Origin: Lacrimispora amygdalina
Lineage (GTDB): Bacteria > Bacillota > Clostridia > Lachnospirales > Lachnospiraceae
Assembly: GCF_003432035.1 (NCBI RefSeq)
Contig: NZ_QOHO01000064.1
Coordinates: forward strand, 1 to 64,000
Direction: 5' to 3'
DNA: 64,000 nucleotides
Part shown: piece after piece, positions 26,948-35,267 of the stretch
Layout: each line of letters starts with the position of its first letter
How positions within the stretch are numbered: the stretch's first letter is position 1
Notes under the pieces: generated by a model
The model's database searches: none
Told to the model about the DNA's origin: nothing
Seen by the model: the letters and a program-made list of their open reading frames with translations, nothing else
Translations under genes and position numbers: made by a program

Positions 26948-27727
26948 ATGAAACAACCAAACTACGGAAACTGGATTTCCAAATCCATGATGCAGTTTCT
27001 CTGGGCCGCAACCGCCGTCTTCCTGGCGCTCACCCTGCTTTTCACCTATCTGTTCCAGGTGAAGCTTCTGGCTGCTGCCACCCTGGTGCTGACCATATTA
27101 TCAGCCATTTTATCCGTATACCATCAGATCTGCCGTCATGCGTTTTCCTTCTCAGGAAAAGGAGTGATGAGCGGCATCCATAAAGAATTGCTGAGTCATC
27201 TCCCCTGGAACGGAAACGGGACCCTTCTGGATATCGGCTGCGGCTCCGGCGCGCTTACCATTCGCTGCGCCAAAGCGTTTCCCAAAGCAGAAATAACGGG
27301 AATCGACTATTGGGGAGCGCAATGGAACTATGCCAAAGAACAATGCGAAGAAAACATGCGGATTGAACAGGTTCCACCCATCACCTTCCTAAAAGGCGAT
27401 GCCGCCGCACTCCCTTTCCAGGATGAAAGCTTTGACGCCGTAATCAGCAATTTTGTCTTCCACGAAGTTATGACTCAGCCGGATAAACGCAAAGTCGTCC
27501 GTGAGGCACTCCGGGTAGTAAAAAAAGGCGGTGTTTTCGCCTTTCACGATTTATTTGAGCAGAAGAAACTATATGGCAATATGGAAGAATTGGTGGAAGA
27601 ACTAAAAAAAGAGGGAATCACGAAAATCCATTATGTCCCGCATACAGAACATATGGATTGTATACCATCCTATGTAAAAGCACCATGGCTGCTGTCAGGC
27701 CTTGGAATGCTTTATGGGGTAAAATGA
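26948..27727 (+). CDS. membrane-anchored class I SAM-dependent methyltransferase
   Basis: A 259-residue protein with two predicted membrane helices in the first 65 residues (MMQFLWAATAVFLALTLLFTYLF, LLAAATLVLTILSAILSVYHQ) followed by a methyltransferase domain (motif I LLDIGCGSGALTIRCAKAFP, acidic AEITGIDYWG, motif IV FDAVISNFVFHEV, then VVKKGGVFAFHDLFEQKK). An AAAGGAGG site supports this ATG. The membrane anchor suggests a lipid or quinone-like substrate, but that is a guess. A perfect 15-bp hairpin follows. Confidence 0.85.
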   Translation: MKQPNYGNWISKSMMQFLWAATAVFLALTLLFTYLFQVKLLAAATLVLTILSAILSVYHQICRHAFSFSGKGVMSGIHKELLSHLPWNGNGTLLDIGCGSGALTIRCAKAFPKAEITGIDYWGAQWNYAKEQCEENMRIEQVPPITFLKGDAAALPFQDESFDAVISNFVFHEVMTQPDKRKVVREALRVVKKGGVFAFHDLFEQKKLYGNMEELVEELKKEGITKIHYVPHTEHMDCIPSYVKAPWLLSGLGMLYGVK

Positions 27728-27800
27728 GTTCTTACAAAGGAAAATAAATCCGGAAAGAATCAAAGAAATCACTAAATACAAATATCCTACCAGAGAGTTT

Positions 27801-27850
27801 AAAGCAGCAGCCTCATTGTTTCTGTAAAACAAATATGAGGCTGCTGCTTT
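27801..27850 (+). terminator. terminator after the membrane methyltransferase gene
   Basis: Perfect 15-bp arms (27801-27815 and 27836-27850, AAAGCAGCAGCCTCA and its complement) around a 20-base loop, ending in a run of four T. Confidence 0.75.
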
Positions 27851-27923
27851 TACAGTAACTGCAATTTAAGAATAGCACTATACTAAATAAATACCCGTCA
27901 ATAGCAAATCTGCGATTATATAT

Positions 27924-27953
27924 GTTGCATTTTTGCAACATTAGTGGTATGAT
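27924..27953 (+). promoter_or_regulatory. promoter with palindromic operator of the second XRE repressor
   Basis: The same GTTGCATTTTTGCAAC dyad as at 23506, again with -35 TTGCAT inside it and -10 TATGAT after 16 bases. Identity extends only a little beyond the operator and -10, which points to selection on the site. Confidence 0.72.
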
Positions 27954-27972
27954 ACATCCAGGAGGTAGTAAG

Positions 27973-28455
27973 ATGTCAATAACCGGTCAACGAATTAAAC
28001 AAAGAAGGAAACAATTACAGATGAGCGCAGACGATGTGGCGGATCTTTTAGGAGTTTCAAGATCTACTATTTTCAGATATGAAAACGGTTATATCGAGAA
28101 AGTCCCTGCAAATATTTTAGAAAAGCTAGCCGAGATTTTAAAAACGACTCCGGCGTATTTAATAGGCCGGCAGGATTATTACACTGATACCAGAGAGCTG
28201 AATATTGACCCTATTACCTGGCACAACAGTACTGTTAAGTTTGAAGACGAAATATTACTCAAAGAAACAGCTGATGACACCTACCGCACAGATGTAGGAT
28301 CCAGATTCATTGAGCCAGGAATAATTCATGACGACAGTGACAAACTCGCCGCCATAACTGCAATTTATTTGACACTGACTGATGCAGAAAAGAAGAAAGC
28401 CTACGATTATTTTATAAACTTATCAAAGCAGACAGAATCCGGAAAACAGCGGTGA
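27973..28455 (+). CDS. XRE family transcriptional regulator (paralog 2)
   Basis: A 160-residue paralog of the regulator at 23566. The HTH half is nearly the same (GQRIKQRRKQLQMSADDVADLLGVSRSTIFRYENGYIEKVPANILEKLAEILKTTPAYLIGRQD). The middle has diverged, and the end is again similar (IYLTLTDAEKKKAYDYFINLSKQ). AGGAGG lies 8-9 bases before this ATG; upstream in-frame codons belong to the promoter. With near-identical recognition helices and operators, the two proteins probably cross-regulate. Confidence 0.88.
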   Translation: MSITGQRIKQRRKQLQMSADDVADLLGVSRSTIFRYENGYIEKVPANILEKLAEILKTTPAYLIGRQDYYTDTRELNIDPITWHNSTVKFEDEILLKETADDTYRTDVGSRFIEPGIIHDDSDKLAAITAIYLTLTDAEKKKAYDYFINLSKQTESGKQR

Positions 28456-28518
28456 ACAACTGGAGCCTGTTCCAGATTATAACATTTTTAAGTTCCTAAC
28501 GATTATTTGGCATAACCC

Positions 28519-29073
28519 TCAAAGTGTTTCTATTTTAATTTTATAAATATCCGCTGTTTTCCCCTCATACTCAAAACTTCTTTCATATACTCCACCATTC
28601 TTTTTTATGGTTTTTATGGAAGGTATATTGTCTTGTTCTACCGACAAGTGTAATTCTGATAAGCCAGCCTCTTTTGCAATAACCAGCAGCTGTTTGAGCA
28701 TCTCCGTTGCAATGCCTTTGCGTCTGAAAGTAGGTCTTACGCTGTATCCGCAATTTCCAAAATTCATTAAAAAATCATTAAGTGTATGTCTCAAATCAAT
28801 AATACCTACGATATTTTTCGCTTTATTATCGATTGCAAAAAAAGTATCTGTTACCACCCAGTTCGGATTGACGGTATTTGGATTAGAGTTATCGATCACT
28901 GATTTTAACCAGTCCTCATAAGATTCTGTTTTATCAAATAATTCACTGCCATTTATAATTTGCTCACCAAAATTAAAATGTTCTTTTCTATAATCTATGG
29001 CTTTTTCCTTTAGTTCAATTGTTGGTCTCACTAATAGTATATCCGGCTTTTCATCTGACTCCTTCAAATCCAT
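28519..29073 (-). CDS. GNAT family N-acetyltransferase
   Basis: A 184-residue acetyltransferase. The acetyl-CoA loop is NCGYSVRPTFRRKGIATEMLKQLLVIAKEAG (about residues 106-136), followed by LHLSVEQDNIPSIKTIKKNGGVYERSFEYEGKTADIYKIKI, characteristic of the DUF-type acetyltransferases that act on small amines or antibiotics. The substrate is unknown. It is 35 bases downstream of a TetR gene on the same strand, which may regulate it. Confidence 0.87.
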   Translation of the reverse strand: MDLKESDEKPDILLVRPTIELKEKAIDYRKEHFNFGEQIINGSELFDKTESYEDWLKSVIDNSNPNTVNPNWVVTDTFFAIDNKAKNIVGIIDLRHTLNDFLMNFGNCGYSVRPTFRRKGIATEMLKQLLVIAKEAGLSELHLSVEQDNIPSIKTIKKNGGVYERSFEYEGKTADIYKIKIETL

Positions 29074-29108
29074 TGTTTCGTTCTCCTATTTAAAATATTT
29101 ATATTCTT

Positions 29109-29672
29109 CTATCTCAACATTTCCTTTATTTTCTGTAACATTTCACTTATCTGGCTCCTGCTAATATCAGTAACATTACTCCACATTTGTACACCTTGAT
29201 AACTATATAAGAGCAGGTCTATGATTGGTTCAGGATTTGTTTTTATAAATTCCCCTCGTTCCATTCCATAGTTCAATAGTCGTTGCCATTTTTTTCTTCC
29301 AATATCATTTATTTTTTCAAATAAATCAGACTTTCTTGTAACTGCATATTCATAGATAGCTAAACTTAAGGAATCTTTTTTATTAAGCATTTCTTCTTCT
29401 AAGACAGAAAATATTTCATCTAAAATAATATCTGCTTTAATACCACGATTCATCTTTTCGTTTATATTATCAATACTACCATCTGAAAAGCCTTTAATAA
29501 TCTCTTCAAATATATGATCTGTATTTTCATAATGCCGATACAGTCCACCCCTGCTTAATCCCGTCTTATCACAAATATCTTTCATAGTAACTTGAGTAAA
29601 TCCCTTTACAGCAAACAATTCATATGCTTTTTCCAATATTAACTGTTTCGTCAGTTCACCCTTACTTCCCAT
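29109..29672 (-). CDS. TetR/AcrR family transcriptional regulator
   Basis: A 187-residue TetR protein with HTH ELTKQLILEKAYELFAVKGFTQVTMKDICDKTGLSRGGLYRHYENTDHIFEEI. The start at 29672 (MGSKGELTK) fits the family. The frame stays open upstream to 29765, but that part contains a tandem operator and is better read as promoter. It is followed on the same strand by an acetyltransferase gene. Confidence 0.87.
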   Translation of the reverse strand: MGSKGELTKQLILEKAYELFAVKGFTQVTMKDICDKTGLSRGGLYRHYENTDHIFEEIIKGFSDGSIDNINEKMNRGIKADIILDEIFSVLEEEMLNKKDSLSLAIYEYAVTRKSDLFEKINDIGRKKWQRLLNYGMERGEFIKTNPEPIIDLLLYSYQGVQMWSNVTDISRSQISEMLQKIKEMLR

Positions 29673-29712
29673 CCTTGTACCTACTTTAATATTAAAAAAT
29701 AAAATGTTTGTT

Positions 29713-29760
29713 TGCGACACATATGTCTCTTTTAAGATTATGCGACACCCGTGTCTCTTT
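29713..29760 (-). promoter_or_regulatory. tandem operator repeats upstream of the TetR gene
   Basis: Two near-identical 20-base sites start 28 bases apart at 29713 and 29741 (plus-strand reading TGCGACAC, three bases, TGTCTCTTT). Each has a dyad core (GACAC-CC-GTGTC in one, GACAC-AT-ATGTC in the other). They lie 40-90 bases before the regulator start, where an autorepressing TetR protein would bind. Confidence 0.65.
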
Positions 29761-29830
29761 GTCAATACTTTGCTGCCTTTTAATAAAAATATTTATACCT
29801 AAATACTACCAATAGATATCAATATTCTTC

Positions 29831-30637
29831 TTAATTATAGTTTCCTGACACTTCAATTTCTCTCGCAAGGCACTTCAACTCTCTTACTGAATCCTCTATG
29901 GTGTCACTCAAAACCGACAATTTAAGGATCTGCAAAAGTCTTTCATAACAATTGTCCGGTTTATTTTCAAAACGCCGAATATACTCTTCCATTCTTTTGC
30001 GGCTTGGAAAATACGTATGATTCAGTGCATACAGCGCCTGGAGCAGATGATCTAACGAGTTTTCCAGCACCTGATGATAAAAAAGAGCTTCTTTTCTCAA
30101 GATCACTCTTCCTAAGTCCTCTTCATTAAGCACCCTGGAGATATGAAATTGAAACAGCTTATGAAACAATTCAGCCGGAGGTCTCTTTACCATTGCTTTC
30201 ATATCTGACCAAACAGAATCCTCTTCATATAATATATTAATAGTTTCAATACTGGACAATCTTCCGGTTGGATAAAAACCGCCAGACATTCCCAGATGTT
30301 TTCCCTGCAATGTTTCTTCCACGTACAACATCATCTCTTTCACGGTAAAATACATTGGCATAACTTCAATTCCATTAATCACCAGTATATCTCCATACCC
30401 CCACATACCACCATTGCATACATTCATGAAGCAATCTGAATACTGTCCCGCAAAGGCAGAGTATATTAACTCACGTTCTTTCTTTTCCGGAATGTCCGTA
30501 CAAAGAACAAACAAATCAATATCACTCTGTCCTGGCACCAGTATTGCATTTATATCACCTGTCTGAGCTATTCCTTTCACCTCTTTACACTTTGATATTT
30601 CACATACCAGATTATCTTTTATCTGAAGAACATCCAT
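29831..30637 (-). CDS. nucleotidyltransferase-domain protein
   Basis: A 268-residue protein with a polymerase-beta-like nucleotidyltransferase N-terminus: GIAQTGDINAILVPGQSDIDLFVLC supplies the D-x-D metal motif, though the usual GSxARG is changed to TGDINA. The helical C-terminal half resembles aminoglycoside or substrate-binding domains. The activity is unknown. The ATG at 30637 follows AAAGGAG by 8 bases and is preferred over the ATG at 30670. It is third in the padR operon. Confidence 0.68.
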   Translation of the reverse strand: MDVLQIKDNLVCEISKCKEVKGIAQTGDINAILVPGQSDIDLFVLCTDIPEKKERELIYSAFAGQYSDCFMNVCNGGMWGYGDILVINGIEVMPMYFTVKEMMLYVEETLQGKHLGMSGGFYPTGRLSSIETINILYEEDSVWSDMKAMVKRPPAELFHKLFQFHISRVLNEEDLGRVILRKEALFYHQVLENSLDHLLQALYALNHTYFPSRKRMEEYIRRFENKPDNCYERLLQILKLSVLSDTIEDSVRELKCLAREIEVSGNYN

Positions 30638-30670
30638 ATTTCTAATCTCCTTTACCTTTACCTTTACCAT

Positions 30671-30790
30671 TCAGTACTTTACCAATGGTATAAAAAGCAT
30701 ACCACCGGTAACAAAAAGAATCAATCTAAACACCAATAACATTATATCTGAAATTGAAGATGTACCGGGAATAAATATTATTTTACTCAT
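30671..30790 (-). CDS. 39-residue single-helix membrane protein
   Basis: A short ORF encoding MSKIIFIPGTSSISDIM followed by a hydrophobic helix (LLVFRLILFVTGGMLFIPLV) and a KY end. Its ATG overlaps the padR stop (ATGA), with AGGAGG 6-7 bases upstream inside padR. It ends immediately before the first possible ATG of the nucleotidyltransferase gene. The overlap, ribosome site and hydrophobic character argue that it is translated. Function unknown; it could be a shortened relic of a PadR-partner membrane protein. Confidence 0.6.
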   Translation of the reverse strand: MSKIIFIPGTSSISDIMLLVFRLILFVTGGMLFIPLVKY

Positions 30791-31134
30791 CCGTTCTTAC
30801 CTCCTAAAATAATTGTTGAGGCCAGCTTCAAAACTTCTTCCAGGCGTTTTAATTCTCCCTCTGCTATCTGTCTTCCGGCATCAGTTATGACGTATTCCTT
30901 TTTCTTGCTGTCAAATTCATCATCATAAGGAATAATCCACTTTTTCTTTACCAATGCATTAACAGCTCCATACAAAGTACCTGCGCCCAAAACAACCCGC
31001 CCATCCGTTACTTTGTCTATAAACTGCATAATTCCATATCCATGATTCGGTTTATACACAGCCAACAGGACAAGAAAGGTCGTTTCAGTCAATGCACCGC
31101 CTTTTATGTTATCCCGAATAATTATCGCTCCCAT
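30787..31134 (-). CDS. PadR family transcriptional regulator
   Basis: A 115-residue winged-helix repressor: ALTETTFLVLLAVYKPNHGYGIMQFIDKVTDGRVVLGAGTLYGAVNALVKKKWI is the typical PadR core, followed by KKEYVITDAGRQIAEGELKRLEEVLKLA. It is the first gene of a three-gene operon (padR, small membrane protein, nucleotidyltransferase) and carries a palindromic operator just upstream of its start. Confidence 0.9.
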   Translation of the reverse strand: MGAIIIRDNIKGGALTETTFLVLLAVYKPNHGYGIMQFIDKVTDGRVVLGAGTLYGAVNALVKKKWIIPYDDEFDSKKKEYVITDAGRQIAEGELKRLEEVLKLASTIILGGKNG

Positions 31135-31140
31135 CTATAC

Positions 31141-31174
31141 TACGTTTACTGTAATAAATATATCACTAAACGTA
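31141..31174 (-). promoter_or_regulatory. PadR operator
   Basis: TACGTTTA (31141-31148) and TAAACGTA (31167-31174) form an inverted repeat, extendable to 11 bp with one mismatch (TACGTTTACTG versus CACTAAACGTA). It begins 6 bases upstream of the padR start codon, the usual place for PadR autoregulation. Confidence 0.68.
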
Positions 31175-31206
31175 ATAAAATTCAAGCTTTCTTAACGGAA
31201 CTTTAA

Positions 31207-31235
31207 TTGACATTCCAAATTCTTTTATGTAAAAT
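31207..31235 (+). promoter_or_regulatory. sigma-A promoter for kup
   Basis: Consensus -35 TTGACA and -10 TAAAAT with a 17-base spacer, about 100 bases before the kup start. The leader contains no riboswitch I can recognise, although K+ transporters in this group are often controlled by c-di-AMP RNAs. Confidence 0.65.
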
Positions 31236-31337
31236 ACCCAGTAGTTAACACTGAAGTAGCAAGACTTTTGTTGTAAATATATTTTGCAGCAAGGGTTTTT
31301 TTAATTGAAATAAAATAAATTTTACAAAGAGGATGAC

Positions 31338-33350
31338 ATGGAATCACTATCAAAGAAATCAAATATTTCTAAATTAACATTAGGAGGAGTCCTGGTAACA
31401 TTAGGTGTTGTATATGGAGATATCGGTACTTCGCCGCTATATGTAATGAAATCCGTACTATACGGGAACGGAGGTATTCAGACTGTCTCAGAAAATTTTA
31501 TACTTGGAACCCTGTCCCTGGTATTCTGGACACTCACTATTTTAACAAGCATAAAATATGTATTTATTACATTAAGGGCTGACAACACTGGAGAAGGCGG
31601 TATCTTTTCACTTTTTACACTGGTCAGGAGCCGTTCCAGATGGCTGATTATCCCTGCAATGATCGGAGGTTCTGCGCTGTTAGCAGACGGTATGCTGACT
31701 CCGGCAGTAACCGTGACATCAGCTGTTGAAGGTCTGAAACTGCTGCCTGTTTTTCACCAACTTTTCGGAGAAAATCAGGGAAATATCATTGCTCTGGTTA
31801 TTTTAATAATCTGTATTCTGTTTTTTATTCAGCACATAGGCACTGATTCCATTGGTAAACTGTTCGGTCCCATCATGTTTTTATGGTTCTGCAGCTTAGC
31901 CCTTTTTGGTGTTATTAATCTCGCGCAAAACCCCTTCCTGCTGCGTGCATTATCACCCCATTATGCTATCAATATACTTTTCAGCCCCCACAATAAACTT
32001 GGTTTTTTTATTCTTGGAAGCATATTTTTGTGTTCAACCGGAGCGGAAGCACTTTACTCCGATTTGGGACATGTAGGCAGAAAGAATATTTACTTTACCT
32101 GGCCATTTGTTAAAATATGTTTATTACTCAACTATTTCGGCCAGGGTGCGTGGATTTTATCCTCAAAAAACAACCCTGCTTTCGCCTTAACAGAAGATAT
32201 CAATCCGTTTTATCAGATGATTCCCAATGGTCTGCTTGTATACGGCATCATAATTTCTACCCTTGCCGCCATCATAGCATCTCAGGCCCTAATATCAGGT
32301 TCCTTTACACTTGTATCAGAAGCAATAAAACTGAACTTGTTTCCAAGACTCCATACCATATACCCTTCCCCCTCCAAGGGACAGCTTTATATTCCTGCAA
32401 TCAACCGGATTCTGTGGATTGTCTGTATTGGAATTGTACTTTACTTTCAAAGTTCCGAGAAAATGGAATCAGCGTATGGACTTGCCATAACAGTCACCAT
32501 GCTTATGACTACCATTCTGCTTTTTAACTATATGCTGAAGAAGAAAACGCCCATTCTGCTTGCTGTTATCATGCTTATTTTCTTTATGAGTTTTGAAATT
32601 TCATTCTTCATAGCAAATATAGTTAAATTTTTCCATGGAGGATTTGTAGCCATTATCATTGCTGTATCCATCTTATTTATCATGTATCTCTGGGACAGAG
32701 CTCATGTGATACGGGTTCGCTATGAGGAATTTGTACCCATTGATAATTATTTAGAATTACTGACACAGTTAAGTCAGGACCCGAAAGTTCCCAAATATGC
32801 CAGCAATCTGGTGTGCTTAAGCAAATGTCCGAATCCGAAACAAATTGAACGTAAAATATTGTACTTTCTTCTGGATAAACGGCCAAAAAAAGCCGATGTT
32901 TACTGGTTTGTAGACGTTAATGTAACAGATGAGCCTTATCAGGCAGAATACACGGTGGAAAAATTCAATACAAACAACATTATAAAAATCCAGTTAAAAC
33001 TGGGCTTCCGTATCGATCAAAATCTTAATGTATTTTTACGGCAGATATCAACAGAACTGGTGGAAAACAAAGAAATTGAACCGCAGTCAAACAGTTACTC
33101 CATTCTTCCAAACCGCAAGCTGGGAGATTTTCGTTTCGTATTTATCCAGGAAATTTTATCTCATGATGCCACATTATCCGCCTGGGATTCCTTCGTATTA
33201 AATACCAAACTTTTTATACAGAAGTTCACAGCTTCCCCATCAAACTGGTTCGGACTTGACACCAGTGATGTTTATATTGAAAAAGTTCCAATGTTCCTGG
33301 GACATTCAAACCAGGTTATTTTAAAAAGAGTGGATAGAAAAATGAAGTAA
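31338..33350 (+). CDS. kup: Kup-type potassium uptake protein
   Basis: A 670-residue KUP/HAK/KT potassium-proton symporter with about twelve membrane helices in the first 450 residues and a cytosolic C-terminal domain. Family marks are LGVVYGDIGTSPLYVMKSV (first helix), DNTGEGGIFSLFTLVR, LLADGMLTPAVTVTSAVEGL, STGAEALYSDLGHVGRKNI and SKNNPAFALTEDINPFYQMIPNG. It is a single gene with its own promoter and terminator, and it lies just left of the lantibiotic locus. Confidence 0.96.
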   Translation: MESLSKKSNISKLTLGGVLVTLGVVYGDIGTSPLYVMKSVLYGNGGIQTVSENFILGTLSLVFWTLTILTSIKYVFITLRADNTGEGGIFSLFTLVRSRSRWLIIPAMIGGSALLADGMLTPAVTVTSAVEGLKLLPVFHQLFGENQGNIIALVILIICILFFIQHIGTDSIGKLFGPIMFLWFCSLALFGVINLAQNPFLLRALSPHYAINILFSPHNKLGFFILGSIFLCSTGAEALYSDLGHVGRKNIYFTWPFVKICLLLNYFGQGAWILSSKNNPAFALTEDINPFYQMIPNGLLVYGIIISTLAAIIASQALISGSFTLVSEAIKLNLFPRLHTIYPSPSKGQLYIPAINRILWIVCIGIVLYFQSSEKMESAYGLAITVTMLMTTILLFNYMLKKKTPILLAVIMLIFFMSFEISFFIANIVKFFHGGFVAIIIAVSILFIMYLWDRAHVIRVRYEEFVPIDNYLELLTQLSQDPKVPKYASNLVCLSKCPNPKQIERKILYFLLDKRPKKADVYWFVDVNVTDEPYQAEYTVEKFNTNNIIKIQLKLGFRIDQNLNVFLRQISTELVENKEIEPQSNSYSILPNRKLGDFRFVFIQEILSHDATLSAWDSFVLNTKLFIQKFTASPSNWFGLDTSDVYIEKVPMFLGHSNQVILKRVDRKMK

Positions 33351-33360
33351 AATCATTTGA

Positions 33361-33399
33361 AAAAGACCATCCTGCTTCCGGCAAGACGGTCTCTTTTTA
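33361..33399. terminator. terminator after kup
   Basis: AAAAGACC and GGTCTCTTTTT arms around an inner TGC/GCA pairing, 10 bases after the kup stop. A-rich on the left and T-rich on the right, it may also end the converging immunity operon. Confidence 0.72.
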
Positions 33400-33462
33400 T
33401 CAACAAACAAAATATGAAATTAGCATAAGTTCTCCATTCTTCTTTATGGAAGACAGTTCTCT

Positions 33463-33759
33463 TTATTGCTGAAAGTTCAGTAAAAACGCCAGAGCAATGA
33501 AACCAGCCACCATAAGCACCCATAAAATGCTGATTATCATAGCAATAATATTTACGGCACTCCGGCTTTCGCTGTTTCGTACACAGACAATAGAAAGGCA
33601 TAGTCCTAAAAGTACAAAGACCATGTTTGCTGCGGACCAGATACCTTGTATCCCGCCTGATAAAGTGAACTTGAATAAAATCGGAATAAAGGTTGCTAAT
33701 GGTAAAACACTGATGATCAATGCAGCAATACTTAATTTTTGAAATTTTTTCTTTTCCAT
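33463..33759 (-). CDS. small three-helix membrane protein at the end of the immunity operon
   Basis: A 98-residue hydrophobic protein with three predicted membrane helices (LSIAALIISVLPLATFIPILF, GIWSAANMVFVLLGLCLSIVC, IIAMIISILWVLMVAGFIALAFLL). It starts six bases after the LanG-like permease gene, so it belongs to that operon. Related loci such as ruminococcin A carry an extra small membrane gene after lanFEG, and this may be an accessory immunity protein. That function is inferred only from position. Confidence 0.65.
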   Translation of the reverse strand: MEKKKFQKLSIAALIISVLPLATFIPILFKFTLSGGIQGIWSAANMVFVLLGLCLSIVCVRNSESRSAVNIIAMIISILWVLMVAGFIALAFLLNFQQ

Positions 33760-33764
33760 AATAA

Positions 33765-34529
33765 TTACCTCATTTCTTTCTTTCCAAATTGGAGGACGGA
33801 CAATGTCAGTGCCAGTCCAAAGACCAGTACTGCACAGGGCAGGAACGGGAACAATGAAAGCGCTGCACCGGAATCTGCTGCGGTATAATCATGCAGCGAA
33901 CATGAAACCAAATAGCCGCTGTAACAATATGGATAGACGACCCAAATCGGCGTATTGGCAAACAGAACACCAGGAATGACAAGGAACATGTTTAACCCCA
34001 CAGATAACAGCGGTTTTTCAAACAGAACTGTAATTGCCCACATCACAGCTAAGCAGGGCAGCATGGTAAGGAACAGACCCACACACCATTTCAGCAGGTA
34101 AAGCACCGGCATCGTCTCTGTTATTCCCATCATACCGGTGGCAATCATACCGGCGATGATGAATACTATGAGGAACACAACCATTTCCAGAAAAAGATAA
34201 AACATAAGTATACAGAATTTTGCCAGCGATAACTGATACCTGCTTACCGGAAGTGCCAGCATTTTCAGTATGCCGTTATTCTGTATTTCCCGGTCGGCAA
34301 TCATCACACAGACCACGATCATGGAGAATGGCAGCAGATAATATGCATAGACAAGAGCACTTTGAATAAACATAGCGCGCCACGCGTTTGTATATTCCGG
34401 CGTAAAATAACTGCTCAAATTGGCAATTCCTGATACCACTACCAACAATGGAGCTATAAAAATCAAGGGTACAATTTTCGAACGTTTCACTTTTGTCAAC
34501 TCAATTTTCAGTAATTCATAAAAATTCAT
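33765..34529 (-). CDS. lanG: lantibiotic immunity ABC permease (LanG-like)
   Basis: A 254-residue ABC-2 permease with about six helices, of the MutG/NisG-type immunity group (NFYELLKIELTKVKRSKIVPLIFIAPLLVVVSGI at the N-terminus, DREIQNNGILKMLALPVSRYQLSLAKF after the second helix). It starts 12 bases after the LanE-like gene. Together with LanE and LanF it should expel the mature lantibiotic from the producer's membrane. Confidence 0.88.
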   Translation of the reverse strand: MNFYELLKIELTKVKRSKIVPLIFIAPLLVVVSGIANLSSYFTPEYTNAWRAMFIQSALVYAYYLLPFSMIVVCVMIADREIQNNGILKMLALPVSRYQLSLAKFCILMFYLFLEMVVFLIVFIIAGMIATGMMGITETMPVLYLLKWCVGLFLTMLPCLAVMWAITVLFEKPLLSVGLNMFLVIPGVLFANTPIWVVYPYCYSGYLVSCSLHDYTAADSGAALSLFPFLPCAVLVFGLALTLSVLQFGKKEMR

Positions 34530-34541
34530 TTTACGACCTCC

Positions 34542-35267
34542 TTACTCATAGTGCAGGTTCTTGGACATCCATAATCCTGCACCCAGGAGAAGGACGGTTT
34601 CAGCCACAGATATAATTGCTACGATCCTGTCAGGCTGTGCGCTCATGGCAACCGCCGGCTTCAACATAACGATAAACGGATGCACCAGAAGCAGCCGGGC
34701 ATTGGATGTTGCCAAAGCCATGCCGCTCAAAAATCCTGCTACCCCAATGCCAAGAGGAACCCATATATTTTCAAAGCGGGAGGAAACCAACAGCATAAAG
34801 GACAACATCGGCATAGAGGTAAGAAACGAATACCCGGCAAAGTTAACCAGTGTCCCAAACTCAAACGAGCCCTGGGGCAGGTCTGTTATTCCAATCTGCA
34901 TGAGAGCCAGATTTTGCAGAACGACGGCCGTAAACAACATCACAGTCAAAATTAGGAATTTACAAAAATACATGGCAGGAACACTGGCAGGAAGCATATA
35001 GATTTTCTTGACGGCATTTCCCTTAAACTCCATGTTGTAAATCATACAGGCAGCAACTACAATACCAAACATATTCAGTACCATTATCATCCCATATAGC
35101 TGCGTAAGCAGAACATCCATCGGAGGCAGTGACAGGGCCAACAGCGTATCCTTCCGTACAAGGAAGTTGACAAACGCATAGGCAGCTCCTAAAATCCCGA
35201 CTGCCAGCAGCAGGGGGATTATGCCGGTCCGTTTTTCTTTCTTCAGTTCAATCATAAGCGTTTTCAT
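34542..35267 (-). CDS. lanE: lantibiotic immunity ABC permease (LanE-like)
   Basis: A 241-residue ABC-2 permease, about six helices, of the MutE/EpiE immunity group (LMIELKKEKRTGIIPLLLAVGILGAAYAFVNF; NMEFKGNAVKKIYMLPASVPAMYFCKFLIL). Its start overlaps the ATPase stop by four bases (ATGA type), showing coupling to LanF. Confidence 0.88.
   Translation of the reverse strand: MKTLMIELKKEKRTGIIPLLLAVGILGAAYAFVNFLVRKDTLLALSLPPMDVLLTQLYGMIMVLNMFGIVVAACMIYNMEFKGNAVKKIYMLPASVPAMYFCKFLILTVMLFTAVVLQNLALMQIGITDLPQGSFEFGTLVNFAGYSFLTSMPMLSFMLLVSSRFENIWVPLGIGVAGFLSGMALATSNARLLLVHPFIVMLKPAVAMSAQPDRIVAIISVAETVLLLGAGLWMSKNLHYE

Noticed and set aside
31236-31337. Possible c-di-AMP (ydaO-type) or other riboswitch before kup
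   Set aside because: The leader is about 100 bases with no recognisable conserved core, much shorter than the known RNA.
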